Shown here piece after piece: positions 1 through 7,879 of a stretch of 64,000 bases of DNA. How positions within the stretch are numbered: the first letter of the stretch is position 1; each line of letters begins with the position of its first letter. The notes under the pieces were generated by a model. It was not told the origin of the DNA, made no database searches, and worked only from the letters and a program-made list of their open reading frames with translations. The position numbers and the translations under genes are program-made. Location: NCBI RefSeq assembly GCF_001189235.2, contig NZ_LFIP02000004.1, positions 620,001 to 684,000 of the forward strand. The letters are read 5' to 3'. This DNA comes from Bradyrhizobium embrapense (GTDB lineage Bacteria > Pseudomonadota > Alphaproteobacteria > Rhizobiales > Xanthobacteraceae).

Positions 1-276
1 CATTCCGGCAATGGTGCTCGGGCCGACGCCTGCGGGAAACGAACGGCGCGTTCGGATCGCGTCGATCGCGACCCTTTCGAGATGGGTGGCGACATGCGAG
101 GGGCGCGCGCGAAACGCCTTCGCCATGATGAGGATCGACAGCACCTCGGCGCGCCGGCGCACCGCCGACGCGCTGCGGGTCAGTTCGTTGCTGATCTCGA
201 GCGCGTTCTTGCCGGCCCTGGCGAGGTCTCTGAGCTTCTCGTCCTCGTCAGAGCTCCAGCGTCGCACGATCCCCAT
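1..276 (-). CDS. Myb/SANT-like HTH protein, 3-prime end cut by window
   Basis: The reading frame starts with ATG at 276 and is still open at base 1, so at least 92 codons are present and the C-terminus lies outside the window. The N-terminus reads MGIVRRWSSDEDEKLRDLA and continues through a helical stretch ending near SASAVRRRAEVL. This matches the small Myb/SANT or GcrA-like helix-turn-helix domain found in many short rhizobial proteins (W-[ST]-x-E-[DE]-x2-L plus a second helix with [ST]-x2-A-V-x2-[RK]). A GAGGGG ribosome site lies six bases before the ATG. DNA binding is inferred from the fold; the target is unknown. Confidence 0.7.
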   Translation of the reverse strand, partial: MGIVRRWSSDEDEKLRDLARAGKNALEISNELTRSASAVRRRAEVLSILIMAKAFRARPSHVATHLERVAIDAIRTRRSFPAGVGPSTIAGM

Positions 277-407
277 CTGCCCCTCACCGCCTGGGTACCC
301 ATCTCGAACCGATGCATACGCAGACGGTGCTGATTTGCCATGTGACTTTCGGCACCCTCTTGATGTGACGTTGGAGACTGTCACCATCAAGAAGCACGAT
401 GCCGCAC

Positions 408-701
408 TCAGTGCCTGCTGGGTTCAAGCGTGATGAGCACGCCGGTCGGCTCGGGTTCGTGCGGCCGCAGCGACGTCAGCTCCGGATCGCTCCACTCGGC
501 AAGGCTCACCACCTCGCCGGTCTGCCCCGGCATGTCGGAACTCTGGGCGGGTTCGAGCACCTTGAGGCCACTGGTGTCGACGAAGAATGTGTGCTCGCCG
601 AACACGCTGTTCAGTTGCGCCACCGCCGGATGATCATCCGGAAGCACCTGCGCGTTCAGCTGCGTCATGGTCTGTTTGACTTGCGTAGCATTAAGCTTCA
701 T
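408..701 (-). CDS. conserved hypothetical protein, 97 aa
   Basis: The start MKLNATQVKQTM is chosen because AAGGAG sits seven bases ahead of this ATG; a longer open frame upstream lacks coding character. The protein is acidic to neutral, with no signal peptide or membrane segment, and contains HPAVAQLNSVFGEHTFFVD in its middle and a C-terminus rich in Glu and Pro. I do not recognise a characterised family; short proteins like this are common in Bradyrhizobium. About 200 bases separate it from the next upstream gene on the same strand, so it is probably transcribed alone. Confidence 0.7.
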   Translation of the reverse strand: MKLNATQVKQTMTQLNAQVLPDDHPAVAQLNSVFGEHTFFVDTSGLKVLEPAQSSDMPGQTGEVVSLAEWSDPELTSLRPHEPEPTGVLITLEPSRH

Positions 702-903
702 CCGCTGCTCCTTCTTGTTGGTTCCGGCCGCCTGGTATCCTTGGCTGGTTCCTCCCCCGCCCGCACCCTTCACCGGGGCTTCGAAGTCTCGAACCGATCA
801 GGCCATGAAACGTTCCGCACCCGCAACGCATTGACCGCGGTGTGCACGGGGTTCCCGATCGATCGATGCATGAGGCATGGCGCCGCGTCACGCCGACCGC
901 CAC

Positions 904-1332
904 TCATGTGGCGGAAGGCTTCTTCCTCGCGAGCCCTTCCAGATGCACGCGGCGCGCGGCGGACTTGCGTGTGCGCTCCCTGGTGCGGCAGGCCCGGCAG
1001 CGCGCGGCCTTGGTGAACACGTCGCCCTTGGCAGTCTCGTACCACCACTTCTGCTGCAACGGCGTCCAGACCTCGGCCACACCGCAGTCCTTGCAAACAA
1101 AGGGCTCGGGTCGATAAGTGCCGCGTTCGACGAAATCGGGGATCGAATAGCTGTTCGAGGGCGCAAGCGCGCTCGTCACGACGGCAACCTCAGCGCGCGC
1201 CCGCGCAACCCCGTAGTCGCGCAGGCGACGGTGTTCAGCGGCTTTTTGCGCCTGCAGGCGGAGCCGTCGGCATTGCGCCGCTTCGCATCGATCTTCCCAC
1301 GCTTCTGCCTGTTGCTTTTCACGTCCGCACAC
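904..1332 (-). CDS. zinc-ribbon domain protein, probably 5-prime damaged
   Basis: The C-terminal half (about residues 68-130) reads VPDF-like SIPDFVERGTYRPEPFVCKD followed by a second CRAC pair, the layout of the 'probable zinc-ribbon' family (zf-trcl type): CxxC, a W-rich loop (WTPLQQKWWYE), then CxxC and a basic tail. The four cysteines should bind one zinc. The only available start is GTG at 1332, with no recognisable ribosome site. A neighbouring frame just upstream encodes a further CGYCGKP-type cysteine pair without a start codon, and the frames could be joined by one indel near 1370. I therefore read this as a gene whose 5-prime part is frameshifted or lost. Confidence 0.55.
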   Translation of the reverse strand: MCGREKQQAEAWEDRCEAAQCRRLRLQAQKAAEHRRLRDYGVARARAEVAVVTSALAPSNSYSIPDFVERGTYRPEPFVCKDCGVAEVWTPLQQKWWYETAKGDVFTKAARCRACRTRERTRKSAARRVHLEGLARKKPSAT

Positions 1333-1360
1333 CGCATCGCACGTCGAACCAAATGCCCGG

Positions 1361-1591
1361 TCAACCAGGCCCGCCCGGCCGCATCAAAGATGGGCTGCAG
1401 TTCGGCCGCTGGCTTGCCACAGTAGCCGCAGCATTGCTGGGCGGCCAGATCATTCCAGGCGAAGCTAGGTGCGCCCCTGTTCCGCCGGTCGCATGTGGAT
1501 CAGAGCGTCGAGCGGCGAACTCCAGGATCTCGGCCTCGCCGATCGTATAGCTGCCGAGCTGGAATGTCTGGCCTTCGGTGAGATTTTCCAT
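1361..1591 (-). pseudogene. MaoC-like dehydratase 5-prime stub
   Basis: The ATG at 1591 has a strong GGAGG ribosome site six bases upstream. The first 28 residues (MENLTEGQTFQLGSYTIGEA and on to EILEFAARRSDPH) follow the start of bacterial MaoC-like dehydratases, which normally continue with a D-P-Q-x-[FM]-H stretch and a further 120 residues. Here the similarity stops after SDPH, and the remaining 48 codons are Pro/Ser-rich with no family resemblance before the stop at 1361. The stub runs into DNA that encodes the zinc-ribbon gene in other frames. It looks like the remnant of a recombination or deletion event. Whether it is translated is unknown. Confidence 0.5.
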
Positions 1592-1720
1592 CGCGCGCCT
1601 CCGTCTGTTGCACGACGATAGACCAACGCTGCGGGCTTTCCATGACCTCTGAAGTCGTAACTTCACGCGCAGCGGACGCGAGCGGCACCAGCTGCGCGCG
1701 CCTCGCCTGAGCAAGCAGCG

Positions 1721-2584
1721 CTACTGCAGCCGCGCCGCCCTCGCCTTGGCGGCCTTCACCGTGTTCTCCATCAGGCAGGCGATGGTCATCGGGCCGACGC
1801 CGCGCGGCACCGGCGTGATCGCGCCGGCGACCTGCACCGCCTCGTCGAAGGAGACGTCGCCGCACACCGCGTAGCCGCCGTCCGGCTTCGCAACGCGCGT
1901 AGTGCCGACGTCGATGACGATGGATTGCGGCTTGATCCAGTCACCACGCACGAGACCCGCCTTCCCCACCGCGCTGACCAGGATATCGGCCTGACGGCAA
2001 ATCTTGCTGATGCCGCGGGTGTGGATGTGGGTCTGCGTCACGGTCGCCCGCTCCTGCAGCAGCAGCGCGGCCATTGGCTTGCCGACGATGTTGGAGCTGC
2101 CGATCACCACGGCATGAGCGCCGGTGAGATCGGGCCGGATCGATTTGATCAGGCGGAGACAGCCGAGCGGCGTGCACGGCACCAGCGCATCGTTGCCGTG
2201 AAACAGCCGGCCCGCGTTCAGCGCGTGCAGGCCATCGACATCCTTCGCGGGATCGACCGCCGCCATCACGCGCAAGGCGTCGATATGCGCCGGCAGCGGC
2301 AGCTGGATCAGGATGCCGTCGACATCGTCGCGTGCGTTGAGCGCGTCGATCCTGGCCAGCAGATCGGCCTCGCTGGCTTCATCCGGCAGGCGTTCGACCT
2401 CGCCGCGCAGGCCAAGCCGCTCGGCCATCCTGACCTTGCTTTGCACGTAGATCTGGCTCGCCGGGTCACAGCCAACCAGCACGACGGTGAGCCCGGGCGC
2501 GCGGGGCAGCCGGTCCAGTTCGCTCGCAACCTTGTCGATTACAATTTGGGCATGTGGATGCCCGTCAAGAATGTTCGCCGTCAT
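1721..2584 (-). CDS. folD: FolD: methylenetetrahydrofolate dehydrogenase/cyclohydrolase
   Basis: This 287-residue protein matches the usual FolD length. It has the folate-site YVQSK motif (Tyr46, Lys50 catalytic), DGILIQLPLP (about 89-98), PCTPLG, the NADP-binding stretch VVIGSSNIVGKPMAALL, and the C-terminal PVPRGVGPMT. The enzyme interconverts 5,10-methylene-, methenyl- and 10-formyl-tetrahydrofolate in the cytosol. Two positions are unusual: the normally invariant PVPGGVGP is PVPRGVGP, and the N-terminus is ANILDGHPHAQ rather than the common IIDG-K form. It may be a second, divergent FolD in this genome. The gene downstream is the MaoC stub; the gene upstream is divergent. Confidence 0.9.
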   Translation of the reverse strand: MTANILDGHPHAQIVIDKVASELDRLPRAPGLTVVLVGCDPASQIYVQSKVRMAERLGLRGEVERLPDEASEADLLARIDALNARDDVDGILIQLPLPAHIDALRVMAAVDPAKDVDGLHALNAGRLFHGNDALVPCTPLGCLRLIKSIRPDLTGAHAVVIGSSNIVGKPMAALLLQERATVTQTHIHTRGISKICRQADILVSAVGKAGLVRGDWIKPQSIVIDVGTTRVAKPDGGYAVCGDVSFDEAVQVAGAITPVPRGVGPMTIACLMENTVKAAKARAARLQ

Positions 2585-2897
2585 GGCACCTCCGTTTCGA
2601 AGCGGTGCCCAGGCGCGCGGCGTTCAGTCTCTGCGCTCCCCGATGGTGGTCCATCCAAGCGCCAGTCGCGCAGATGGCGGCGTCATAGCCGCCCGGCCCG
2701 GCAAACGCAAATGACGCTCGCTTGCGGCCCAACCGGCGACGAATTGCCCCCTTTTTTTGCCGGTGGATCGGTGCCGGGCGGGCCTCTTCCGGGGGTAGGA
2801 TTCGGACAAAACTTGCGATAAGTGTCGGCGCTTGCCGGGCTTTTCCGATCCCCGGCGCCATCCTTCCGGTCATCACGCCACTTCGGATATTTTCACC
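2585..2897. other. intergenic region between divergent genes
   Basis: These 313 bases separate the start of folD from the start of a small exported protein on the other strand. Promoters for both are expected here. I see no convincing coding frame, no strong inverted repeat and no clear sigma-70 pair; a run of seven T residues near 2754-2760 is the only notable local feature. Confidence 0.4.
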
Positions 2898-3311
2898 ATG
2901 AGATATATCATCCTCGCGCTGGCGCTCTTCTGCCCGGCTGCCGCGCTTGCCCAAGGCACCACTCCGGTCACCACGCCACCCCCAGCCGCCGACAGACCTG
3001 CGGCGACCCCGCAGCCGATGGTGGGCGACAAGCCGCTGGTCCAGGTCGGCAAGAAATCGGCGGTCACGAAGGGCGAGAAGGCTGCACCCGGCAAGCCGCA
3101 ATCGGTCGCGCAGAAGCTCCAGGCCTGCCAGGACATCGACGACGCCACCAAGGAGCGGCTGATGTGCTACGACGAGATCTTCAAGCCGCAGCCCAAGCCG
3201 AAGGCCGCCCCTGCCAAGGGCGTCGCCGAATGCCGGTTCGTCAAGGAAGAGGACGAGCGGCTGACCTGCTACAATGGCTTCGCCGACAAGATTCCGCGCC
3301 TGCCGCGCTAG
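2898..3311 (+). CDS. exported small protein with two Cys motifs
   Basis: The start MRYIILALALFCPAAALAQG is a clear Sec signal peptide with cleavage expected after ALA; a longer in-frame reading upstream lacks it. The mature protein is Pro/Ala/Lys-rich for about 70 residues and then carries two similar cysteine motifs: C-Q-D-I-D-D-A-T-K-E-R-L-M-C-Y-D and C-R-F-V-K-E-E-D-E-R-L-T-C-Y-N. This R-L-x-C-Y/F-[DN] pattern is common in periplasmic alphaproteobacterial proteins and suggests two disulfide-linked helical hairpins. Function is unknown. It stands alone between folD (divergent) and a convergent gene. Confidence 0.75.
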   Translation: MRYIILALALFCPAAALAQGTTPVTTPPPAADRPAATPQPMVGDKPLVQVGKKSAVTKGEKAAPGKPQSVAQKLQACQDIDDATKERLMCYDEIFKPQPKPKAAPAKGVAECRFVKEEDERLTCYNGFADKIPRLPR

Positions 3312-3375
3312 CCACTTCAGGCCACCCAAGCGCCAGTCCGCAATTGGTGGCCGCTTGGTGTGGCGGACATGAAAA

Positions 3376-3401
3376 CGCCGCCGCAAGTGTTTGCGGCGGC
3401 G
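3376..3401 (-). terminator. hairpin terminator between convergent genes
   Basis: An 11-bp perfect stem (CGCCGCCGCAA with TTGCGGCGGCG, loop GTGT) is followed on the minus strand by TTTTC. It sits between the stop of the exported protein (plus strand, 3311) and the stop of the membrane-anchored gene (minus strand, 3432), so it can end transcription from both sides. It fits best as the intrinsic terminator of the minus-strand gene. Confidence 0.75.
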
Positions 3402-3431
3402 TATTCATTGCCGGTTGCGGCGTGTCCTTGC

Positions 3432-3962
3432 TTACCAGGTTCCGAACCCGCCAAAGAAGCCCATCCGCGGCTGCTGCTGCGCGACGCGGTAAGGCTGGTA
3501 CATGCCGGGCTGGGCCAGCCGCATCGGCTGCTGGGGATGGGCGTGGTAGCGCGCGACCTTGCGCTTCTTCGGTGCCTGAGCTTGAGCCGGCTGCTCGGCC
3601 AGCTTCGCCTCGGCCACGACCGCGCCCTTCTGCGCGTCAGCCTTCTCCGGCGGAATGAACTGGGCGAACGTGTTGCGAACGCGGGCCTGCGCCGAGGCAT
3701 CGCCGGCGGCCGGCGGGGTCGCCGCGGCGACTGCGTTCACCTGCGCAGGAACGATGGTCGGCAGGTTGGTGTCGTACACCACCCGCTCGGGCAGTTTCTG
3801 GCTCGACTTGATGCGTACCATGGTCTTGTTGTCTACGCCGGACGACGACAGGCCCTGGTTCTGGCCGGCGACCACGGCCTCCTGCGGCACGATGGCATTG
3901 ACAACGAAGAGCAGCGCAAGCAGCACGCCACCAACGAACAGGAAATAACGCGCCACAGGCAT
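3432..3962 (-). CDS. membrane-anchored hypothetical protein
   Basis: The protein of 176 residues opens with a single hydrophobic segment (MPVARYFLFVGGVLLALLFV) that probably anchors it in the inner membrane with the rest periplasmic. The body is low-complexity, Ala/Pro/Gln-rich, with a basic PKKRKVARYH patch and a Tyr/Gln/Pro-rich end finishing FFGGFGTW. GGGGGAG upstream gives a good ribosome site. I recognise the type as a conserved Bradyrhizobium hypothetical, not as a family with a known role. A hairpin terminator follows the stop codon. Confidence 0.75.
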   Translation of the reverse strand: MPVARYFLFVGGVLLALLFVVNAIVPQEAVVAGQNQGLSSSGVDNKTMVRIKSSQKLPERVVYDTNLPTIVPAQVNAVAAATPPAAGDASAQARVRNTFAQFIPPEKADAQKGAVVAEAKLAEQPAQAQAPKKRKVARYHAHPQQPMRLAQPGMYQPYRVAQQQPRMGFFGGFGTW

Positions 3963-4178
3963 TTTGGGTGCTCCCCCCGCGCCACGGCGCGGCTCAACTC
4001 GACGCGATGACGTCGGTCATCGCGCAACGAACTCATCGTCTGCGCATGATCACCCGGACGGTCGCCATCCAGCGCTTCCGGATCGTTCTCTAACGGTCGG
4101 CCTATTAGTTAGTTCCTGCCCGGCCGTTACGGTTCACCCGGCAATTCAATTCCCGGTCACTTTTTCGGGATACGTGGT

Positions 4179-4787
4179 TTAGACCCGGCTGGCGGTCACG
4201 ACCGAGCATTTCGCCTTGTTTGCGTTAACGTTGACGAACCCGATCAGCATCCGCGGGTAGGTCTTGCGGCTCTTCATGGCGATGGTGTCCGGGATCAACC
4301 GCTTGCGTTCGGTCACGGGGCTGCCGTCGCTACGGATGAAGGCGCAGGCGATCTCGATATCCTTCACCGCGAAATCGTTGGCATTGCGCAGTGTCAGGGT
4401 AACGAGCACCTTGGAACCCAGCCCGCCGCGCTGCCAGGACTGCGAGGCGATCCGCAGCCGATCCAGCGGCGATCTTTCGCCGGGCTCGGGCCGCCTCGCC
4501 TCCTCTGCGGTCGACGGAGTGATCGCCGCCCCGACCGTGGCCGGCTCATCTCCCGCGATATCCTTTGCGGCCTGTGGCGCCCGGGTCGATGCATCCTGCG
4601 CGCTGCGAACCACGGTGGAAGACACCGGCCAGACATCCTGGTCTCCGGCATCACTCGGCTCCGGGAGCATGAACCAGGCCGCAATCCCAGCGACCGCGAT
4701 TACCGACAGCAGCAGGCTCGCGTAGAAGCCGCCCTCACCAAGACGTCCGGCGGCAAACCTTCGAAACGACGCCAGGCCGATCCGCAT
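4179..4787 (-). CDS. membrane-anchored hypothetical protein
   Basis: After a short basic N-terminus there is one membrane segment (about residues 22-41, FYASLLLSVIAVAGIAAWFM). A Pro/Ala-rich linker of about 75 residues follows, then a C-terminal domain from about residue 105 (LRIASQSWQRGGLGSKVLVT onward) with alternating beta strands and LTLRNANDFAVKDIEIAC. That part resembles an immunoglobulin-like or FxLYD-like domain that carries 'non-fully-deprotonated' beta patterns, so it is probably periplasmic. GAGGG precedes the start. It is transcribed alone; function is unknown. Confidence 0.7.
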   Translation of the reverse strand: MRIGLASFRRFAAGRLGEGGFYASLLLSVIAVAGIAAWFMLPEPSDAGDQDVWPVSSTVVRSAQDASTRAPQAAKDIAGDEPATVGAAITPSTAEEARRPEPGERSPLDRLRIASQSWQRGGLGSKVLVTLTLRNANDFAVKDIEIACAFIRSDGSPVTERKRLIPDTIAMKSRKTYPRMLIGFVNVNANKAKCSVVTASRV

Positions 4788-5050
4788 CGTCGTGCCCTCA
4801 CCCTCGCCCGATCAAGCCGCCACCCCGCTGCGGTCACCGCGAGCATCGCTTCATGCGGCATCCCGGGACGGCCGCAGGTCGAGCGGCCACGCGAGAACAA
4901 TCACCGGCGGCCGGAATGGTTTCATTCCGGGACGACAATCTTGCGACAGGCTGGACGGGATGGCATCACGGTCGGCCGCTCGCTACATTCGCGCCGCCCA
5001 AGAGCGAGTGCCGCGCACCCAAGTGGCGCGAGAATAACAAGGAGACCGCA

Positions 5051-5434
5051 ATGCCCGTCGTCACCTGGGACCACGTCCATCTGCGCAGCCCCGATCCGGA
5101 GGCCACCGCGACCTGGCTGCGCGACATTCTCGGCGGCGAGATCATCCGCGGCCCCGGCCGCATCGACGTCCAGCTCGGCGGCGCCAAGGTGTTCATCGCC
5201 GAGGTGTCGCAAGGCGACGGCGTCAACGCCCCGCCGGTGACGCCGTATCAGGGGCTCGATCATTTCGGGCTGACCGTGAAGGACATCGACGCGGTCGCTG
5301 CCGAGATCAAGGCCAAGGGCGTCGAGTTCACCAAGGAACCGACCACGATCCGCCCCGGTGTGCGGATCTGCTTCATCCGCGGGCCGCAGGGCATCTCGAT
5401 CGAGCTGCTCGAGCGCGACAGGAAATACGCGTGA
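5051..5434 (+). CDS. VOC/glyoxalase-family protein
   Basis: The 127-residue protein has the single-module vicinal oxygen chelate layout of two paired beta-alpha-beta-beta-beta units: WDHVHLRSPDPEATATWLRD at the start, then LDHFGLTVKDIDAVAAEIKA, ending ISIELLERD. His8, His75 and the Glu in IELLE are the likely metal ligands. AAGGAG eight bases before ATG 5051 fixes the start and excludes a longer upstream frame. The family includes glyoxalase I, extradiol dioxygenases and resistance proteins; the substrate cannot be told from this sequence. It is transcribed alone and converges on the next gene. Confidence 0.85.
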   Translation: MPVVTWDHVHLRSPDPEATATWLRDILGGEIIRGPGRIDVQLGGAKVFIAEVSQGDGVNAPPVTPYQGLDHFGLTVKDIDAVAAEIKAKGVEFTKEPTTIRPGVRICFIRGPQGISIELLERDRKYA

Positions 5435-5448
5435 GCGATCCCGGTCCG

Positions 5449-5880
5449 CTACGTCATGCTGCCGGGCATGAAGCAGCGGATCGTTACGCCCATGTAGCTC
5501 TTGATCGGCCAGACCATGGCGCGGCCGACCCGGTTGGGCTCGGTGACTACGGCCTCGTCGGGGACGTCGACCCAGGCTCCGTCTAGACGCACGCGGTAGT
5601 GTCCGTCCTTCGATTCCCAATCGACGTCGCTAACCGCGCTGCCGTCGGCATCCGAGCAGCATGGCCCCTTGCCGCTGCGCAAACCGTCGAACCATTCCTT
5701 GAGTGGCGAATTGGCGTAGCGGCCATCGGGATCGCGCGCCCGCGCGATTTGCACGGCCGCGGCCAGCACCAGCATCATCAGCCCGAGAGACACCATCACG
5801 CGGCCCCCACGACGAGGCCAAGTTCCATTGGCATTGCGAGGGCGCGCCAAGCGACGGCCCGATTCAATCCAGTCTGACAT
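5449..5880 (-). CDS. membrane-anchored hypothetical with GPCCSDADG motif
   Basis: ATG 5880 with GGAG seven bases upstream gives a 143-residue protein. It starts with a basic region, then a membrane segment (VMVSLGLMMLVLAAAVQIA), then a soluble domain containing YANSPLKEWFDGLRSGKGPCCSDADG and W-I/V-D-V-P-D-E-A, ending CFMPGSMT. The Cys pair and the C-terminal Cys could form a disulfide outside the membrane. This is a recurrent hypothetical family in Bradyrhizobium with no assigned role that I know of. It ends 15 bases from the stop of the VOC gene, tail to tail. Confidence 0.75.
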   Translation of the reverse strand: MSDWIESGRRLARPRNANGTWPRRGGRVMVSLGLMMLVLAAAVQIARARDPDGRYANSPLKEWFDGLRSGKGPCCSDADGSAVSDVDWESKDGHYRVRLDGAWVDVPDEAVVTEPNRVGRAMVWPIKSYMGVTIRCFMPGSMT

Positions 5881-6115
5881 GTGTTCGCTCCAGCACTCAC
5901 CGGCCAGTGCAACCAGAGCTATGCATTTCGCGGGCCAGTTCGATTCGCGCGCATGGTCCGCTGTCATCGCGCCGTCACACCGCCTGGCAGGAACCGAGGG
6001 TTCACGTCCGCTCCGGGCCCCGGAATCAACCTGCCGCATTGCACGAGGTTGCTCGCTTTGGCATAAAAAACCAATCCGGATTGCTGCGGGCGCGGCAGCC
6101 GGTAAATGGGACGTT

Positions 6116-6466
6116 ATGAAGAACGGGCTGTACTCAATCCACGTCACCCTGCTGGACGGACGCGTCGGCAAGGGCAGCGGAGTGATTCTCTTCCGCGACG
6201 GGCAAATTCTCGGCGGCGATGCCTATCTCTATTACACGGGCAGCTACACGGTGAAGGGTGATGCGTTCAAGGGCGAGATCCTTGTGCAGCGCCACACCAC
6301 GCCACGCGAGACCGACAACCCGCTGTTCGGCGGGCCCGCGCCGGTCGGCATCGGCCTCTCCGGCACCTTCACCGATACCCGCGGCACCATGAGCGGAACC
6401 GCGCTGGTCGGCAAGGCAAGCCTGATCTTCGGCGCCACGCTGCACAAGCTCGCGGATATCAATTAG
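6116..6466 (+). CDS. GrlR-like regulatory-protein family member
   Basis: The 116-residue protein reads MKNGLYSIHVTLLDGRVGKG, then GVILFRDGQILGGDAYLYYT and GSYTVKGDAFKGEI. This pattern (short beta-barrel with R-D-G-x-I-x-G-G-D and Y-Y-x-G-[ST]-Y) is that of GrlR, a calycin-like protein that restrains the type III secretion activator GrlA in enteric pathogens. No GrlA or secretion gene lies in the window, so the pathogen role should not be carried over. The ribosome site before ATG 6116 is weak, and the gene stands alone. Confidence 0.7.
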   Translation: MKNGLYSIHVTLLDGRVGKGSGVILFRDGQILGGDAYLYYTGSYTVKGDAFKGEILVQRHTTPRETDNPLFGGPAPVGIGLSGTFTDTRGTMSGTALVGKASLIFGATLHKLADIN

Positions 6467-6534
6467 CTTTTCGAGGCTCGCTGCTAGATCCGTAACCCCG
6501 GGTCGACGGCCACTAGCGGGGCCCGAGCATCCTC

Positions 6535-6557
6535 GAGACGCGGCTTCGCCGCGTCTC
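6535..6557. repeat. hairpin-forming dispersed repeat
   Basis: GAGACGCGG, loop CTTCG, then CCGCGTCTC makes a perfect 9-bp hairpin. The flanks (GACGGCC upstream, CATCCTCGAGACGCGG across the arm) resemble the block at 27790-27870, which carries a related CGTCTCGAAGGATCGACGGCC-like string in the other orientation. It lies between the converging ends of the GrlR-like gene and the lactonase-like gene and may also end transcription. Confidence 0.5.
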
Positions 6558-6611
6558 AGGGTGACGAGAACGGGCTGAGCTTGCAGCTGCTTTCCCTATT
6601 CACGATATCTC

Positions 6612-7697
6612 TCACGTCGCGCCGTGTGCTTCGACATGGAGCGCGTAGATCGAATGGCACGAGGCCATGTACAGGCGGTTGTTCTTGGGTCCGCCGAAGG
6701 TCAGGTTCTCGCAGCGCTCCGGCAGGCGGATGAAGCCGAGCGGCTTGCCCTGCGGGTCGAACACCATCACGCCGTCGAGATCCTCAGGCCTGCCCTTGAG
6801 CTGATAGACCTTGCGGCCGCCGGCCTCGACAGGCTCCGACTGCAGCGCGCCGTTGCTGCCCCAGCCGCACCACAGGTTGCCGTCGCGATCGACGCGGAAG
6901 CCGTCGAGCGATCCCTGATCGACGGCGTCGATCAGCTTGGTCTTGTTGGAGACGGTGCCGTCGGCATTGACGTCGTAGCTCCAGATGCTGCGATTCGGCG
7001 TGCCCTTCCACTCGACGACGTAGAGCTTCGTCTCATCCGGCGAGAACGCGAGCCCGTTGGGATTGACCAGATCGGTGATCACCGCCGTCAACTTTCCGTC
7101 GGAGCCGATCCTGAACACGTTGGTGTTGTCCTGCTCGCGCTTGGCCTTGAAGCCTTCCCACTCGCCGGCGATGCCGAACACAGGATCGGTGAACCAGATG
7201 GTGTCGTCCGACTTCACCACGATGTCGTTCGGCGCGTTGAGGCGCTTGCCCTCGAAGCTGTCGGCCAGCACGGTGATCTTGCCGCTCTTCTCGGTGCGCG
7301 TAATCCGCCGCGTCACCGAATGCTCGCAGGTGACGAGCCGCCCCTGCCGATCGCGGGTGTTGCCGTTGGCGAAGTTGGCGGGGCTGCGAAAGACGCTGAG
7401 GCTGCCGTCCTTCTCGCGATACTTCATGATGCGGTTGTTGGGGATGTCGCTGAACAGCAGATAACCGCCTTCGGGGAAGTACACAGGCCCCTCCGCCCAG
7501 CGCAGGCCGGTCGCGACCTGCTCCAGCGTAGAGCTGTAGAGCCGGTACTTGGCGAACGCCGGATCGAGGATTTCGACAGCCGGATCCGGATAGCGCTGAC
7601 TGGGCCTGAACGGGAACGACTGCGCCATGGCCCGGCCCGTCGCCGCGCTCGCTAAGCCCACGCCGATGCCGGCCACCAGATTGCGCCGTGAGATCAT
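6612..7697 (-). CDS. SMP-30/gluconolactonase-like protein, Tat-exported
   Basis: The start MISRRNLVAGIGVGLASAAT is a twin-arginine signal, with cleavage expected near AMA-Q. The remaining 335 residues form the six-bladed propeller of the SMP-30/gluconolactonase/LRE-like family: GLRWAEGPVYFPEGGYLLFS (metal-ligand Glu), RLNAPNDIVVKSDDTIWFTD (ligand Asn), NPNGLAFSPDETKLYV and GSLDGFRVDRDGNLWCG (catalytic Asp). Family members hydrolyse sugar lactones or related esters with a divalent metal, here in the periplasm. GGGAGG upstream supports the start. It is not obviously in an operon. Confidence 0.85.
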   Translation of the reverse strand: MISRRNLVAGIGVGLASAATGRAMAQSFPFRPSQRYPDPAVEILDPAFAKYRLYSSTLEQVATGLRWAEGPVYFPEGGYLLFSDIPNNRIMKYREKDGSLSVFRSPANFANGNTRDRQGRLVTCEHSVTRRITRTEKSGKITVLADSFEGKRLNAPNDIVVKSDDTIWFTDPVFGIAGEWEGFKAKREQDNTNVFRIGSDGKLTAVITDLVNPNGLAFSPDETKLYVVEWKGTPNRSIWSYDVNADGTVSNKTKLIDAVDQGSLDGFRVDRDGNLWCGWGSNGALQSEPVEAGGRKVYQLKGRPEDLDGVMVFDPQGKPLGFIRLPERCENLTFGGPKNNRLYMASCHSIYALHVEAHGAT

Positions 7698-7879
7698 ATC
7701 GTCCTCCCTGCCGCTGCCGTCCGTCGATTCCCGGATCCGCTGAGCGAGCCGTAGGGGTCTTGTCGCAGGTGGTCCAATGCCGTTCAGGCATCGGTTGATA
7801 CTGATCGAATATGGATACTCCGACCGTCACCCTGACAAGCGCGCAGCGGGCCAGCCGGCAAACGTCGGCCGAAAGCGCC

